Positions 44,073-53,005 of a stretch of 64,000 bases of DNA are shown here, piece after piece. Each line of letters begins with the position of its first letter. Positions within the stretch are counted from its first letter, which is position 1. Origin of the DNA: Roseococcus suduntuyensis (GTDB lineage Bacteria; Pseudomonadota; Alphaproteobacteria; Acetobacterales; Acetobacteraceae); assembly GCF_014196305.1 (NCBI RefSeq), contig NZ_JACIDJ010000002.1:1-64000 (forward strand). Direction: 5' to 3'. The translations under genes and the position numbers were made by a program. Below the pieces are notes generated by a model. That model was not told the origin of the DNA. It saw only the letters and a list, made by a program, of their open reading frames with translations, and did no database searches.

Positions 44073-44390
44073 AGCTTGTCGCTTCCTTCCGCCTGATCAT
44101 TTCAAGCGGCCAACCTGTAGCATACACCCACGACAACCCGCATCCCCCAATCCCGCGGACCACGTCACGCCAATGCCACGGTCGCGTCGTCCCATCGCAA
44201 CATTCGCGTGGACCATCGCGCCCTGACATCCGTCCCGATGCGTCGCTCCGCGCGCCAAACCGCCGCCATGCCTCGCTTTGGGTGCATGCGGCACCGGCGC
44301 GCATTGTCACGGAACCTCCCCCGCTTCGTCACGTGGCTGTGACCAGGCAGCGGCTAACCCTCCGCCCCAACGAGCGGGGAATGACGAGGC
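44073..44390. promoter_or_regulatory. Divergent intergenic region between the hydrolase and the sulfatase-fold gene
   Basis: This 318-base gap must contain promoters for both divergent genes. I see an inverted repeat GTCAC-GTGGCT-GTGAC near 44326-44341, about 50 bases before the plus-strand ATG, as a possible operator. No gene or convincing -35/-10 pair was found. GACGAGG before 44391 and GGAAGGAAG before 44072 are the ribosome sites. Confidence 0.4.
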
Positions 44391-45956
44391 ATGGCGCGGC
44401 GGAAGAATGTGTTGCTCATCGTGGTGGACCAGTGGCGGGCGGACTTCATCCCGCATCTGGGCGCGGGCTTCCTGCGCACCCCCAACCTCGACCGGCTGTG
44501 CCGCGAAGGTGTCACCTTCCGCAACCACGTCACCAACACCGTGCCCTGCGGCCCGGCCCGCGCCTCACTGCTGACGGGCCTCTATCTGATGAACCATCGC
44601 GCGGTGCAGAACACCGTGCCGCTCGATGCGCGTCACGCCAATCTCGGCAAGGCGCTGCGCCTCATCGGCTATGACCCGGCGCTGATCGGCTACACCACCA
44701 CCACGCCGGACCCGCGCACCACCGGGCCCCGCGACCCGCGCTTCACCACGCTCGGCGACCTGATGGACGGGTTCCGCAGCGTGGGGGCCTTCGAGCCCTC
44801 GATGGACGGGTATTTCGGCTGGCTGGCGCACAAGGGCTACGCCCTGCCCGAGCCGCGCGAGAACATCTGGCTGCCCGAGGGCATGGACGCGGAACCCGGC
44901 GTCACCGCCCTGCCCTGCCGCATCCCGCGCGAGCTGTCGGACAGTGCCTACTTCACCGAGCGCGCCCTGACCTACCTGAAGGGCCGCGGCAAGCGCCCCT
45001 GGTTCCTGCACCTGGGCTTCTACCGCCCGCACCCGCCCTTTATCGCGCCCGCCCCCTACAACGCGATGTATTCCTCGGACGAGATGTCCGGCCCCATCCG
45101 CCGCGACACCTGGCAGGAGGAAGCGGCCCAGCACCCGCTGCTGGACCACTACCTGCGCCACGTGGCGCAAGGCTCCTTCTTCCGTGGCGCGGAGGGTGCG
45201 GCGAACCAGCTCGACGAAGCCGCCATCCGCCAGATGCGCGCCACCTATTGCGGCCTCATCACCGAGATCGACGACTGCCTGGGCCAGGTCTTCGCCCACC
45301 TGCAGGAGACGGGCCAGTGGGAGGAGACGATGGTGATCTTCACCTCCGACCATGGCGAGCAGCTGGGCGACCACTGGCTGCTGGGCAAGATCGGCTATCA
45401 CGACGAAAGCTTCCGCATCCCGCTCGTCATCAAGGATGCCGGCCACAACCCCCGCGCGGGCGAGGTCGAGGCCGCATTCACCGAGAGCGTGGACGTGATG
45501 CCCACCATCCTCGCGGCACTGGGCGGCGACATTCCCCGTGCCTGCGACGGGCAAGACCTGATGCCGCTGGTGCATTCGGGCGCGCCCTCGGATTGGCGCC
45601 GCTTCGCCTTCACCGAATACGACTTCCGCGACGTCTTCTACTCGCGCCCCGAAACCTCCCTGGGCCTCGCCATGGATGATTGCGCGCTCTGCGCCATCCA
45701 GGACGGCACGCGGAAGTATGTGCATTTCTCGGGCCTGCCGCCGCTCTTCTTCGACCTCGAACGCGACCCGCACATGTTCGAGAACCTCGCCGACAGGCCC
45801 GAACACGCGGCCGAGGTGCGGGACTGGGCGCAGCGCGCCCTTTCCCACCGCATGCGCCACGCCGAGCGCACGCTGACCCATTTCCGCGCCACGCCCTCGG
45901 GCCTCGAGGAACGCGACACCCCTTCCCGCCCCGCGCTGCCCATCGCCGCGCAGTGA
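44391..45956 (+). CDS. Phosphonate monoester hydrolase / sulfatase family enzyme
   Basis: The 521-residue protein is of the formylglycine sulfatase group of the alkaline phosphatase superfamily: NVLLIVVDQWRADF with metal ligand D13, then TVPCGPARASLLTG, where C53 in C-x-P-x-R would become formylglycine. TSDHGEQLGDHWLLGK supplies further metal ligands. The CGPAR motif and length (about 514) match the phosphonate monoester hydrolases of Rhizobium and Burkholderia, which also hydrolyse phosphodiesters and sulfate esters. No signal peptide is visible, so it acts in the cytoplasm. It begins an operon-like run with a transporter and another AP-superfamily enzyme. It needs a formylglycine-generating system that is not encoded here. 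Confidence 0.85.
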   Translation: MARRKNVLLIVVDQWRADFIPHLGAGFLRTPNLDRLCREGVTFRNHVTNTVPCGPARASLLTGLYLMNHRAVQNTVPLDARHANLGKALRLIGYDPALIGYTTTTPDPRTTGPRDPRFTTLGDLMDGFRSVGAFEPSMDGYFGWLAHKGYALPEPRENIWLPEGMDAEPGVTALPCRIPRELSDSAYFTERALTYLKGRGKRPWFLHLGFYRPHPPFIAPAPYNAMYSSDEMSGPIRRDTWQEEAAQHPLLDHYLRHVAQGSFFRGAEGAANQLDEAAIRQMRATYCGLITEIDDCLGQVFAHLQETGQWEETMVIFTSDHGEQLGDHWLLGKIGYHDESFRIPLVIKDAGHNPRAGEVEAAFTESVDVMPTILAALGGDIPRACDGQDLMPLVHSGAPSDWRRFAFTEYDFRDVFYSRPETSLGLAMDDCALCAIQDGTRKYVHFSGLPPLFFDLERDPHMFENLADRPEHAAEVRDWAQRALSHRMRHAERTLTHFRATPSGLEERDTPSRPALPIAAQ

Positions 45957-45973
45957 CCAGGAGACACACACCC

Positions 45974-47584
45974 ATGCTGAACCGTCGTTCGCTGCTGATC
46001 GCGCCCCCCGCGCTGCTGGCCACCCCCGCGCTGGGCCAGTCCGACCAGCGCCCCTCCATCACCATCGCGGTCCAGAAGATCGTGAACTCCAACACGCTGG
46101 AGGTGCTGCGCGAGCAGTCCAATGTGGGCGAGCGTGTCTTCTACTCCTCGCTCTGGGAGGGGCTGATCGGGCGCAACTGGATGGGCAACCTGGAAAGCGT
46201 GCCCGGCCTCGCCACCGAGTGGCGCCGCATTGACGACCGCACGGTGGAACTCGACCTGCGCGAGGGCGTGCGCTTCCACAATGGCGACGTGATGACGGCC
46301 GAGGACGTGGCCTTCACCTTCGGCCGCGAGCGCATGTTCGGCGGCGAGGCCGGCGGCAACACGCCCCTCTTCCAGCAGATCCCCGCCGCCGGCCGCGGCG
46401 GGCGCGAGCCGCCGCCGGAGGTGCCCGCCGTGGCGCGCCGCATCTGGCCCGCGCTGGAGCGCGTGGAGATCGTGAACCCGCACCGCGTGCGCATCGTCAA
46501 CCGCACGCCCGACGTGACGCTGGAAGGGCGCCTCGCGCGCTATGGCAGCGACATCATCTCGCGCCGCGGCTTCAGCGAAGCGGCCACCTGGCTCGACTGG
46601 GCGCGCAAGCCCATCACCACCGGCCCCTACAAGGTGGCGGAGTTCCGCCCCGACGTGTCGCTGACGCTGGTCGCGCATGACGAATACTGGGGCGGACGCC
46701 CGCCGTTGCGGCAGATCCGCTTCGTGGAAGTGCCCGAGGTCTCCTCGCGCATCAACGGCCTGCTCTCCGGCGAGTATCACTTCGCCTGCGACATCCCGCC
46801 CGACCAGATCCAGGGCATCGAGCGCAACCGGACCTTCGAGGTGCAGGGCGGCACCATCCTGAACCACCGCCTGACGGTGTTCGACAAGAACCACCCGACG
46901 CTGGCCGATGCCCGCGTGCGCCGCGCGCTGACCCACAGCATCGACCGCCAGGCCATCGTGGACAGCCTCTGGGCCGGCCGCACCGTCGTGCCGAAGGGCC
47001 TGCAATGGGAATACTACGGGGACATGTTCCATGCGGACTGGTCGGTGCCGCGCTTCGACCTGGCCGAGGCCCGCCGCCTGCTGCGCGAGGCCAACTACCG
47101 CGGCGAACCCATCCCCTACCGCCTGCTGGCCGGCTACTACACCAACCAGAACGCCACCGCGCAGGTGCTGGTCGAGATGTGGCGCGCGGCCGGGCTGAAC
47201 GTGCAGATCCAGACCGTCGAGAACTGGGCGCAGATCTTCGACCGCAGCACGCCCCGCGCCATCCGCGACTGGTCCAACTCGGCGCCCTTCAATGACCCCG
47301 TCTCTTCGCTGGTGAACCAGCACGGGCCGCGCGGCCAGCAGCAGCAGGTCGGCGAATGGACGAATGAGGAGTTCAACCGCCTTTCGGGAGAGCTGGAGAC
47401 CAGCACCGACCGCGCCCGCCGCCGCGCCGTCTTCCGCCGCATGCTGGAAATCGCGGAGCGCGAGGACCCGGCCTTCACCGTGCTGCACCAGAACGCGACC
47501 TTCACCGCGAAGCGCCGCGACATCCGTTGGAAGGCGAGCCCCGCCTTCGCCATGGATTTCCGCCCCGGCAACTGGGGGGCTTGA
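45974..47584 (+). CDS. ABC transporter substrate-binding protein A (system 3)
   Basis: The ATG at 45974 gives 536 residues with a short twin-arginine-like signal (LNRRSLLIAPPALLATPALG). It reads SITIAVQKIVNSNTLEVLRE, RVEFDLREGVRF-like VELDLREGVRFHNGDVMTAE and LARYGSDIISRRGFSEAATW. The next gene is a close paralog, aligned over nearly its full length. It starts 17 bases after the sulfatase-fold gene. It is a periplasmic receptor for the DppD, F, B, C-type genes downstream; the ligand may be the substrate of the flanking hydrolases. Confidence 0.92.
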   Translation: MLNRRSLLIAPPALLATPALGQSDQRPSITIAVQKIVNSNTLEVLREQSNVGERVFYSSLWEGLIGRNWMGNLESVPGLATEWRRIDDRTVELDLREGVRFHNGDVMTAEDVAFTFGRERMFGGEAGGNTPLFQQIPAAGRGGREPPPEVPAVARRIWPALERVEIVNPHRVRIVNRTPDVTLEGRLARYGSDIISRRGFSEAATWLDWARKPITTGPYKVAEFRPDVSLTLVAHDEYWGGRPPLRQIRFVEVPEVSSRINGLLSGEYHFACDIPPDQIQGIERNRTFEVQGGTILNHRLTVFDKNHPTLADARVRRALTHSIDRQAIVDSLWAGRTVVPKGLQWEYYGDMFHADWSVPRFDLAEARRLLREANYRGEPIPYRLLAGYYTNQNATAQVLVEMWRAAGLNVQIQTVENWAQIFDRSTPRAIRDWSNSAPFNDPVSSLVNQHGPRGQQQQVGEWTNEEFNRLSGELETSTDRARRRAVFRRMLEIAEREDPAFTVLHQNATFTAKRRDIRWKASPAFAMDFRPGNWGA

Positions 47585-47586
47585 GC

Positions 47587-49185
47587 ATGCGCCGCCGCGA
47601 CCTTGCCCTGCTGCCCGCAATCGGCCTCGCCGCACCCGCGCTGGCGCAGTCCGACCAGCGCCCCACCGTGACGGTGGCGGTGCAGAAGATCTCCAACTCC
47701 AACACGCTGGAGACGCCGCGGGAGCAGTCCAATGTGGGCTTCCGCCTCTCGCCCCTCTACGCCGAGAGCCTGATCGGCACGAACTGGACGGGCGACATGG
47801 GCCAGGTGCCCGAGCTCGCCTCCGCCTGGCGCCGCGTGGATGACCGCACCGTCGAGTTCGACCTGCGGCAGGGTGTGCGGATGCATGACGGCCGCACCAT
47901 GACGGCCGAGGATGTGCAGTTCTCACTCGCCGGCGCGCGCCTCTTCGGCAGTGGCGAGGGCCGCGTTCGTGGCGGCATCACCGCGGGCCAGGACGGCCTC
48001 GAACCCCAGCCCGAGGTGATCGCGACCGCACGCCGCACCTTTCCCGGCCTGGAGCGCATGGAGATCGTGCGCGAGGGCGTGGTGCGCTTCGTCAACCGCA
48101 CGCCCGATGTCACCATCGAGGGGCGCGTCGCGCAGAATGTGGGCGTGATCCTCTCGCGCGCGGCCTTCGAGGCAGCGGGCAACTGGCTCGCCTGGGCGCG
48201 GCAGCCCGTGGGCACCGGCCCTTATCGCGTGGTGGAGTTCCGCCCCGACCAGTCGCTGACCTTCGAGGCACATGACGACTACTGGGGCGGCCGCCCGCCG
48301 GCGCGGCGCATCCGCGTCCTGGAGGTGCCGGAGGTGTCGTCGCGCATCAACGCCCTCGTCTCCGGTGAGGTGGATTTCGCGACCGACATCCCACCCGACC
48401 AGGTGGCGGCCGTCGAGCGCAATGCCCGCTTCGAGGTGCTGGGCAGCCCCATCAACAACATCCGCCTGATCGTGTTCGACCAGAACCACGCGGTGCTGCG
48501 CAACCCGCTGGTGCGGCGCGCCATGACGCACGCCATTGACCGCCGCACCATCGTGGAGGCGCTCTGGGCCGGGCGCACCGAGATCCCGCCCGGCATGCAG
48601 CTCGAATTCTTCGGCGACATGTATCTGCGCGACTGGGACAACCCCCGCTTCGACCTGGCCGAGGCGCGGCGCCTGCTGCGCGAGGCCAACTATCGCGGCG
48701 AGCCCATCCCCTATCGCTGCCTGAACAACTACTACATCAACCAGACCGCCACCGCCCAGGTGATGGTGGAGATGTGGCGCGCGGCCGGGCTGAACGTCCA
48801 GCTCCAGATGATGGAGAACTGGTCGCAGATCCAGGAGCCCGGCCCCACGCGCGGCGTGCGCGACTGGTCCAACACCCATGTCTTCAGCGACCCTGTTGGT
48901 TCGCTGGCGCGCGCCATGGGCCCCGGCGGGCCGCTCCAGCGCAACCGCGAATGGACGAACGAGGAGTTCAACCGCCTCTCCAACGAGCTGGAGAGCAGCA
49001 CCGACCGCGCCCGTCGCCGCGTGGTGTTCCAGCGCATGCTGGCGATCATCGAGCGCGAGGACCCCGGCTACATGGTGCTGCACACGGCGGCGACCTTCGT
49101 GGCCAAGCGGCGCGACATCCGGTGGAAGGCGTCGCGCGGCTGGCCACTCGACTTCCGCGCCGGCAACCTGGCCTTCCCGGCATGA
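47587..49185 (+). CDS. ABC transporter substrate-binding protein B, tandem paralog (system 3)
   Basis: The ATG at 47587 begins 2 bases after the stop of the previous binding protein and gives 532 residues. The signal MRRRDLALLPAIGLAAPALA contains RRxxL. TVTVAVQKISNSNTLETPRE, YWGGRPPARRIRVLEVPEVS and FATDIPPDQVAAVERNARFE parallel the first copy almost position for position. The duplication suggests two related ligands or a broadened range for one transporter. Its stop overlaps the DppD-type ATPase gene by 4 bases. Confidence 0.92.
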   Translation: MRRRDLALLPAIGLAAPALAQSDQRPTVTVAVQKISNSNTLETPREQSNVGFRLSPLYAESLIGTNWTGDMGQVPELASAWRRVDDRTVEFDLRQGVRMHDGRTMTAEDVQFSLAGARLFGSGEGRVRGGITAGQDGLEPQPEVIATARRTFPGLERMEIVREGVVRFVNRTPDVTIEGRVAQNVGVILSRAAFEAAGNWLAWARQPVGTGPYRVVEFRPDQSLTFEAHDDYWGGRPPARRIRVLEVPEVSSRINALVSGEVDFATDIPPDQVAAVERNARFEVLGSPINNIRLIVFDQNHAVLRNPLVRRAMTHAIDRRTIVEALWAGRTEIPPGMQLEFFGDMYLRDWDNPRFDLAEARRLLREANYRGEPIPYRCLNNYYINQTATAQVMVEMWRAAGLNVQLQMMENWSQIQEPGPTRGVRDWSNTHVFSDPVGSLARAMGPGGPLQRNREWTNEEFNRLSNELESSTDRARRRVVFQRMLAIIEREDPGYMVLHTAATFVAKRRDIRWKASRGWPLDFRAGNLAFPA

Positions 49186-50162
49186 CGGCGCCGCTGGTTT
49201 CGCTCCGCGACCTGCATGTCAGCTTCGACGGGCAGCCTGCCCTGCGCGGCATTGACCTCGACCTCGCCCGCGGCGAGGCCTTGGGGCTGGTGGGGGAATC
49301 CGGCTGCGGAAAATCCGTCACCTGGCTTGCCGCGCTGGGCCTGCTGCCCGGCAAGGCGCGTATCACCGGCAGCGTGACGCTGGATGGGCAGGAACTGCTG
49401 GGCGCGCCCACCAGCACGCTGGAACGCGTGCGCGGCGGCCGTGTCGCCATGATCTTCCAGGACCCGGCCAGCAGCCTCAACCCCGTGCACCGCGTCGGCA
49501 CGCAGATCACGGAGGCGCTGGCGCTGCACCGGGGCATCACCGGTGCAGCGGCGCGGGCCGAGGCGCAGCGCCTGCTGGACCTGGTGGGCATCCCCGACGC
49601 CGCGCGGCGCGTGGACGCCTACCCGCATGAATTCTCCGGCGGGCAGAACCAGCGCGTGATGATCGCGATGGCGCTCGCGGGCGACCCCGAGATGCTGGTG
49701 GCCGACGAACCCACCACCGCGCTCGACGTCACCATCCAGGCGCAAATCCTGGAATTGCTGCGTGCGCTGCGGCGCGAGCGGAACATGGCGCTGGTGCTGA
49801 TCAGCCACGACCTTGGCGTGGTGGCCGACAGTTGCGAGCGCGTGGCCGTGATGTATGCCGGCCGCATCGTGGAGGAGGCGCCGGTGCAGCGCCTCTTCGA
49901 CGGCCCGGCCCACCCCTATGCCCAGGGGCTGCTGGGCGCGCTGCCGCCGCTGGATGGCGCGCGGCGCCGCCTCTCCGCCATTCCCGGCGGCGTGCCCGAA
50001 CCCTGGGCCATGCCCAAGGGCTGCGCCTTCGCCCCCCGCTGCCCCGCCCGCATGGGCGCCTGCGAGGCCGAAATGCCGGGCGACATCCCCGTGGGCCCGG
50101 CGCATCGCGCCGCCTGCCTGCGTGTCTCGCCCGCCCGCCAGCACGCGATGCAGCCGGCATGA
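49182..50162 (+). CDS. ABC transporter ATPase, DppD type (system 3)
   Basis: Starting at the ATG that overlaps the binding-protein stop, the 326-residue protein has Walker [11 protein letters not shown], signature [16 protein letters not shown], Walker [15 protein letters not shown] and the C-terminal [14 protein letters not shown] oligopeptide tail. The long frame upstream of the ATG is inside the previous gene. It overlaps the DppF-type gene by 4 bases. Confidence 0.93.
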   Translation: MTAPLVSLRDLHVSFDGQPALRGIDLDLARGEALGLVGESGCGKSVTWLAALGLLPGKARITGSVTLDGQELLGAPTSTLERVRGGRVAMIFQDPASSLNPVHRVGTQITEALALHRGITGAAARAEAQRLLDLVGIPDAARRVDAYPHEFSGGQNQRVMIAMALAGDPEMLVADEPTTALDVTIQAQILELLRALRRERNMALVLISHDLGVVADSCERVAVMYAGRIVEEAPVQRLFDGPAHPYAQGLLGALPPLDGARRRLSAIPGGVPEPWAMPKGCAFAPRCPARMGACEAEMPGDIPVGPAHRAACLRVSPARQHAMQPA

Positions 50163-51163
50163 CCGCGCTGCTGGAGGCGCGGGGGATCTCGCGCAGCTAC
50201 CGCCTGCGGCGCGGCATCCTGGGCGGCAGCGTCGAGGTGCGGGCGGTGGACCATGTCTCGCTCACCATCGAACGTGGGCGCACGCTGGGCCTTGTCGGCG
50301 AATCCGGCTGCGGCAAGTCCACCACGGGGCGGCTCGCGCTCGGGCTTGAAGCGCCCGACAGCGGCGAGGTCCGCTTCGACGGCGCGCCCATGCCCAGCCC
50401 CAACTCCGCCGAGTGGCGCCGCAGCCGCGCCCGCATGCAGATGGTGTTCCAGGACCCGCTGGGCGCGCTGGATCGCCGCCTGCCCATCGGCGCGCAGGTG
50501 GCCGAGCCGTTGGAAATCCATGGCCTCGACACCACCCGCGTCATTCCCCTGCTGGAAAGCGTCGGCCTGCGGCGCGACCACGCGGACCGCTACCCGCATG
50601 AACTCTCCGGCGGGCAGCGGCAGCGCGCCGTGCTGGCCCGCGCGCTGGCCACCGACCCGGCCTTCCTGGTCTGCGACGAGCCGATCAGCGCGCTTGACGT
50701 TTCCATCCAGGCGCAGGTGATGAACCTGCTCACCGACATCCAGGCCGAGCGCGGCGTGGGCATGCTGTTCATCAGCCACGACCTGCGCGCCGTGCGCCAG
50801 GTGAGCCACCGCGTCGCCGTGATGTATCTCGGCCGCATCGTGGAGGAAGGCGAGCCGGATGCCGTGCTGCACCGCCCCGCCCACCCCTACAGCCGCGCCC
50901 TCGTCTCGGCCATTCCGCAGCCGCGGCGGGCGGGGGCGAAATTCGCGCCGCGCATCGTGCTGCAGGGTGATCCGCCCAACCCGGCCGACCGACCTTCGGG
51001 CTGCGCCTTTCACCCCCGCTGCGCCTTCGCCACCGAGATCTGCCGCGCGGTGGTGCCGGAGCTTGCCCCGCGCGCCAGCGATGGCCGCACCGTCGCCTGC
51101 CACCGCGCCGATGACGACCTCCCGGCCGAGGCCTGGACCAAGCCCCTCGAAAGGGTCGCCTGA
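50159..51163 (+). CDS. ABC transporter ATPase, DppF type (system 3)
   Basis: The 334-residue protein has Walker [11 protein letters not shown], signature LSGGQRQRAVLARALA and Walker B FLVCDEPISALDVS, then CAFHPRCAFATEIC in the tail. It works with the DppD-type ATPase to drive the two permeases. The start at 50159 overlaps the preceding stop (ATGA). It is followed without a gap by the DppB-type gene at 51164. Confidence 0.93.
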   Translation: MTALLEARGISRSYRLRRGILGGSVEVRAVDHVSLTIERGRTLGLVGESGCGKSTTGRLALGLEAPDSGEVRFDGAPMPSPNSAEWRRSRARMQMVFQDPLGALDRRLPIGAQVAEPLEIHGLDTTRVIPLLESVGLRRDHADRYPHELSGGQRQRAVLARALATDPAFLVCDEPISALDVSIQAQVMNLLTDIQAERGVGMLFISHDLRAVRQVSHRVAVMYLGRIVEEGEPDAVLHRPAHPYSRALVSAIPQPRRAGAKFAPRIVLQGDPPNPADRPSGCAFHPRCAFATEICRAVVPELAPRASDGRTVACHRADDDLPAEAWTKPLERVA

Positions 51164-52099
51164 ATGCTGCGCTTCACCGCCACGCGCCTGCTGCGCGCGG
51201 CCATCACCATCGTGATGGTCGTCACCTTCGCCTTCGTCGTGTTGCGCCTCTCGGGCGACCCCGCGCAGATCATCATGGGCGCCGACGCCCCGCCCGAGGC
51301 GGTGGACGCCTTCCGCACCGCCTGGGGTCTCGATGAGCCGATCTGGGTGCAATACATCTCCTATTTCGGCGCCATCTTCTCGGGCGATCTCGGGCGCTCC
51401 ATGCGTGACGGGCGCGAGGCCATCGTGCTGGTGCTGGAACGCATCCCGGCCACGCTGGCGCTGACCGTGCCGGCGTTGGTCATCAAGCTGGCGCTGGGCA
51501 TCCCGGCGGGCATCCTGGCAGCGCTCTATCGCAACTCGGCGCTGGACCGGGCGGTGATGATGTTCGCGGTGGCGGGCTTCACCATCCCTTCCTTCGTGCT
51601 GGGGCTGCTGCTGGTTCTGGTGTTCGCCGTGCAGTTGGGCTGGTTGCCCTCGGGCGGACAGGAGAGCTGGCGCCATGCCATCCTGCCCGTGATTACGCTG
51701 GGCATCGGCGGAGCGGCCGCGCTGGCCCGCTTCACCCGCAGCGCGATGCTGGAGGTGCTGGGCCAGCCCTATATCCGCACCGCCTCGGCCAAGGGCGTGG
51801 CCTGGCGGCGCGTTGTCGCCAACCACGCCCTGCCCAATGCCGCCATCCCGACCGTGACGATCATCGGCTTCATGTTCGGTTCCCTCATCGCCGGCGCGGT
51901 GGTGGTGGAGAGCGTGTTCTCCTGGCCAGGCGTGGGCCGGCTGCTCGTGACGGCGGTCTCCAACCGCGACCTCGCGGTGGTGCAGTGCATCCTGCTGCTG
52001 GTGGCGATGACCATGATCACCGCGAACCTGGTGGTGGACCTGCTTTACGGCGTGCTCGACCCGCGGCTGCGCGGCGGCGCGCGCAAGGCGGAGGCCTGA
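51164..52099 (+). CDS. ABC transporter permease, DppB type (system 3)
   Basis: The 311-residue membrane protein starts MLRFTATRLLRAAITIVMVV, has FVVLRLSGDPAQIIMGADAP and an EAA-type loop PYIRTASAKGVAWRRVVANH followed by ALPNAAIPTVTIIG. ESVFSWPGVGRLLVTAVSNR near the C-terminus is typical of DppB. Six hydrophobic segments are apparent. Three bases separate it from the DppC-type gene. Confidence 0.93.
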   Translation: MLRFTATRLLRAAITIVMVVTFAFVVLRLSGDPAQIIMGADAPPEAVDAFRTAWGLDEPIWVQYISYFGAIFSGDLGRSMRDGREAIVLVLERIPATLALTVPALVIKLALGIPAGILAALYRNSALDRAVMMFAVAGFTIPSFVLGLLLVLVFAVQLGWLPSGGQESWRHAILPVITLGIGGAAALARFTRSAMLEVLGQPYIRTASAKGVAWRRVVANHALPNAAIPTVTIIGFMFGSLIAGAVVVESVFSWPGVGRLLVTAVSNRDLAVVQCILLLVAMTMITANLVVDLLYGVLDPRLRGGARKAEA

Positions 52100-52102
52100 A
52101 CC

Positions 52103-52981
52103 ATGCCCGAAGCCCCCATGAACGACCTCGCACTCGGCGCGCCACCCGCCCGCAAGCGCGAACTGCCCCCGCCGCTGGTCATGTTCGGCCTCATCTGGGT
52201 CGGGCTGATGCTGGTGGTGGCGCTGCTGGCGGACCTCATCAGCCCCTTCGCCTACACCGCGCTCGATCTTCGCAACCGCCTGTCCCCACCCGTCTTCATG
52301 GGCGGCGATTGGCTGCACCCGCTCGGCACGGACGAGCTGGGGCGCGACGTGCTCTCGCGCCTGATCTACTCCATCCGCACCAGCCTCATCATCGCCTTCG
52401 GCGCCACGATCGTGGGCGCGGTGCTGGGCACCACGCTGGGCTTCCTCGCCGCACATTTCCGCGGGGTGGTGGAGAACTTCGTCATGGCGCTGGTGGACTT
52501 CTCCGCGTCCATCCCCTTCCTGATCCTGGCACTCGCCGTTCTCGCCTTCTTCGGCAACTCCATGCTGCTGTTTGTCCTGCTGCTGGGGCTGCACGCGTGG
52601 GAGCGTTATGCGCGCATCGCGCGCGGGCTTGCCATTTCCGCCTCGGCGCAGGGCTATGCGGGGGCGGTGCGGCAATTGGGCGCGCGGCCGCTGCGCGTCT
52701 ATGGGCGCCACATCCTGCCCAACATCGCCTCCACGCTGATTGTCTCCATGACGCTCGCCTTCCCGGAAGTGATTTTGCTGGAAAGCGGACTCTCCTTCCT
52801 GGGCCTCGGCGTGCAGCCGCCGGCCACCTCGCTCGGCAACATGGTGGGCTTCGGGCGCGAGTACCTGACGCGCGCGCCCTGGATCCTGCTCGCCCCCGCC
52901 GTCGTGATCGTGCTGACCACGCTCTCCGTCTCCCTGATCGGGGATTGGCTGCGCGACCGGCTGGACCCCACACTGCGCTGA
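52103..52981 (+). CDS. ABC transporter permease, DppC type (system 3)
   Basis: The 292-residue protein has an N-terminal helix (MFGLIWVGLMLVVALLADLI), WLHPLGTDELGRDVLSRLIY, and the SGLSFLGLGVQPPATSLGNM block. These are DppC hallmarks. It completes system 3. A second ATG (MNDLA) nine codons downstream (residue 6) is an alternative start. The phosphodiesterase gene follows after 24 bases, so it is probably in the same transcript. Confidence 0.92.
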   Translation: MPEAPMNDLALGAPPARKRELPPPLVMFGLIWVGLMLVVALLADLISPFAYTALDLRNRLSPPVFMGGDWLHPLGTDELGRDVLSRLIYSIRTSLIIAFGATIVGAVLGTTLGFLAAHFRGVVENFVMALVDFSASIPFLILALAVLAFFGNSMLLFVLLLGLHAWERYARIARGLAISASAQGYAGAVRQLGARPLRVYGRHILPNIASTLIVSMTLAFPEVILLESGLSFLGLGVQPPATSLGNMVGFGREYLTRAPWILLAPAVVIVLTTLSVSLIGDWLRDRLDPTLR

Positions 52982-53005
52982 GAAGACGCGCGAGGAACGC
53001 CTGAG

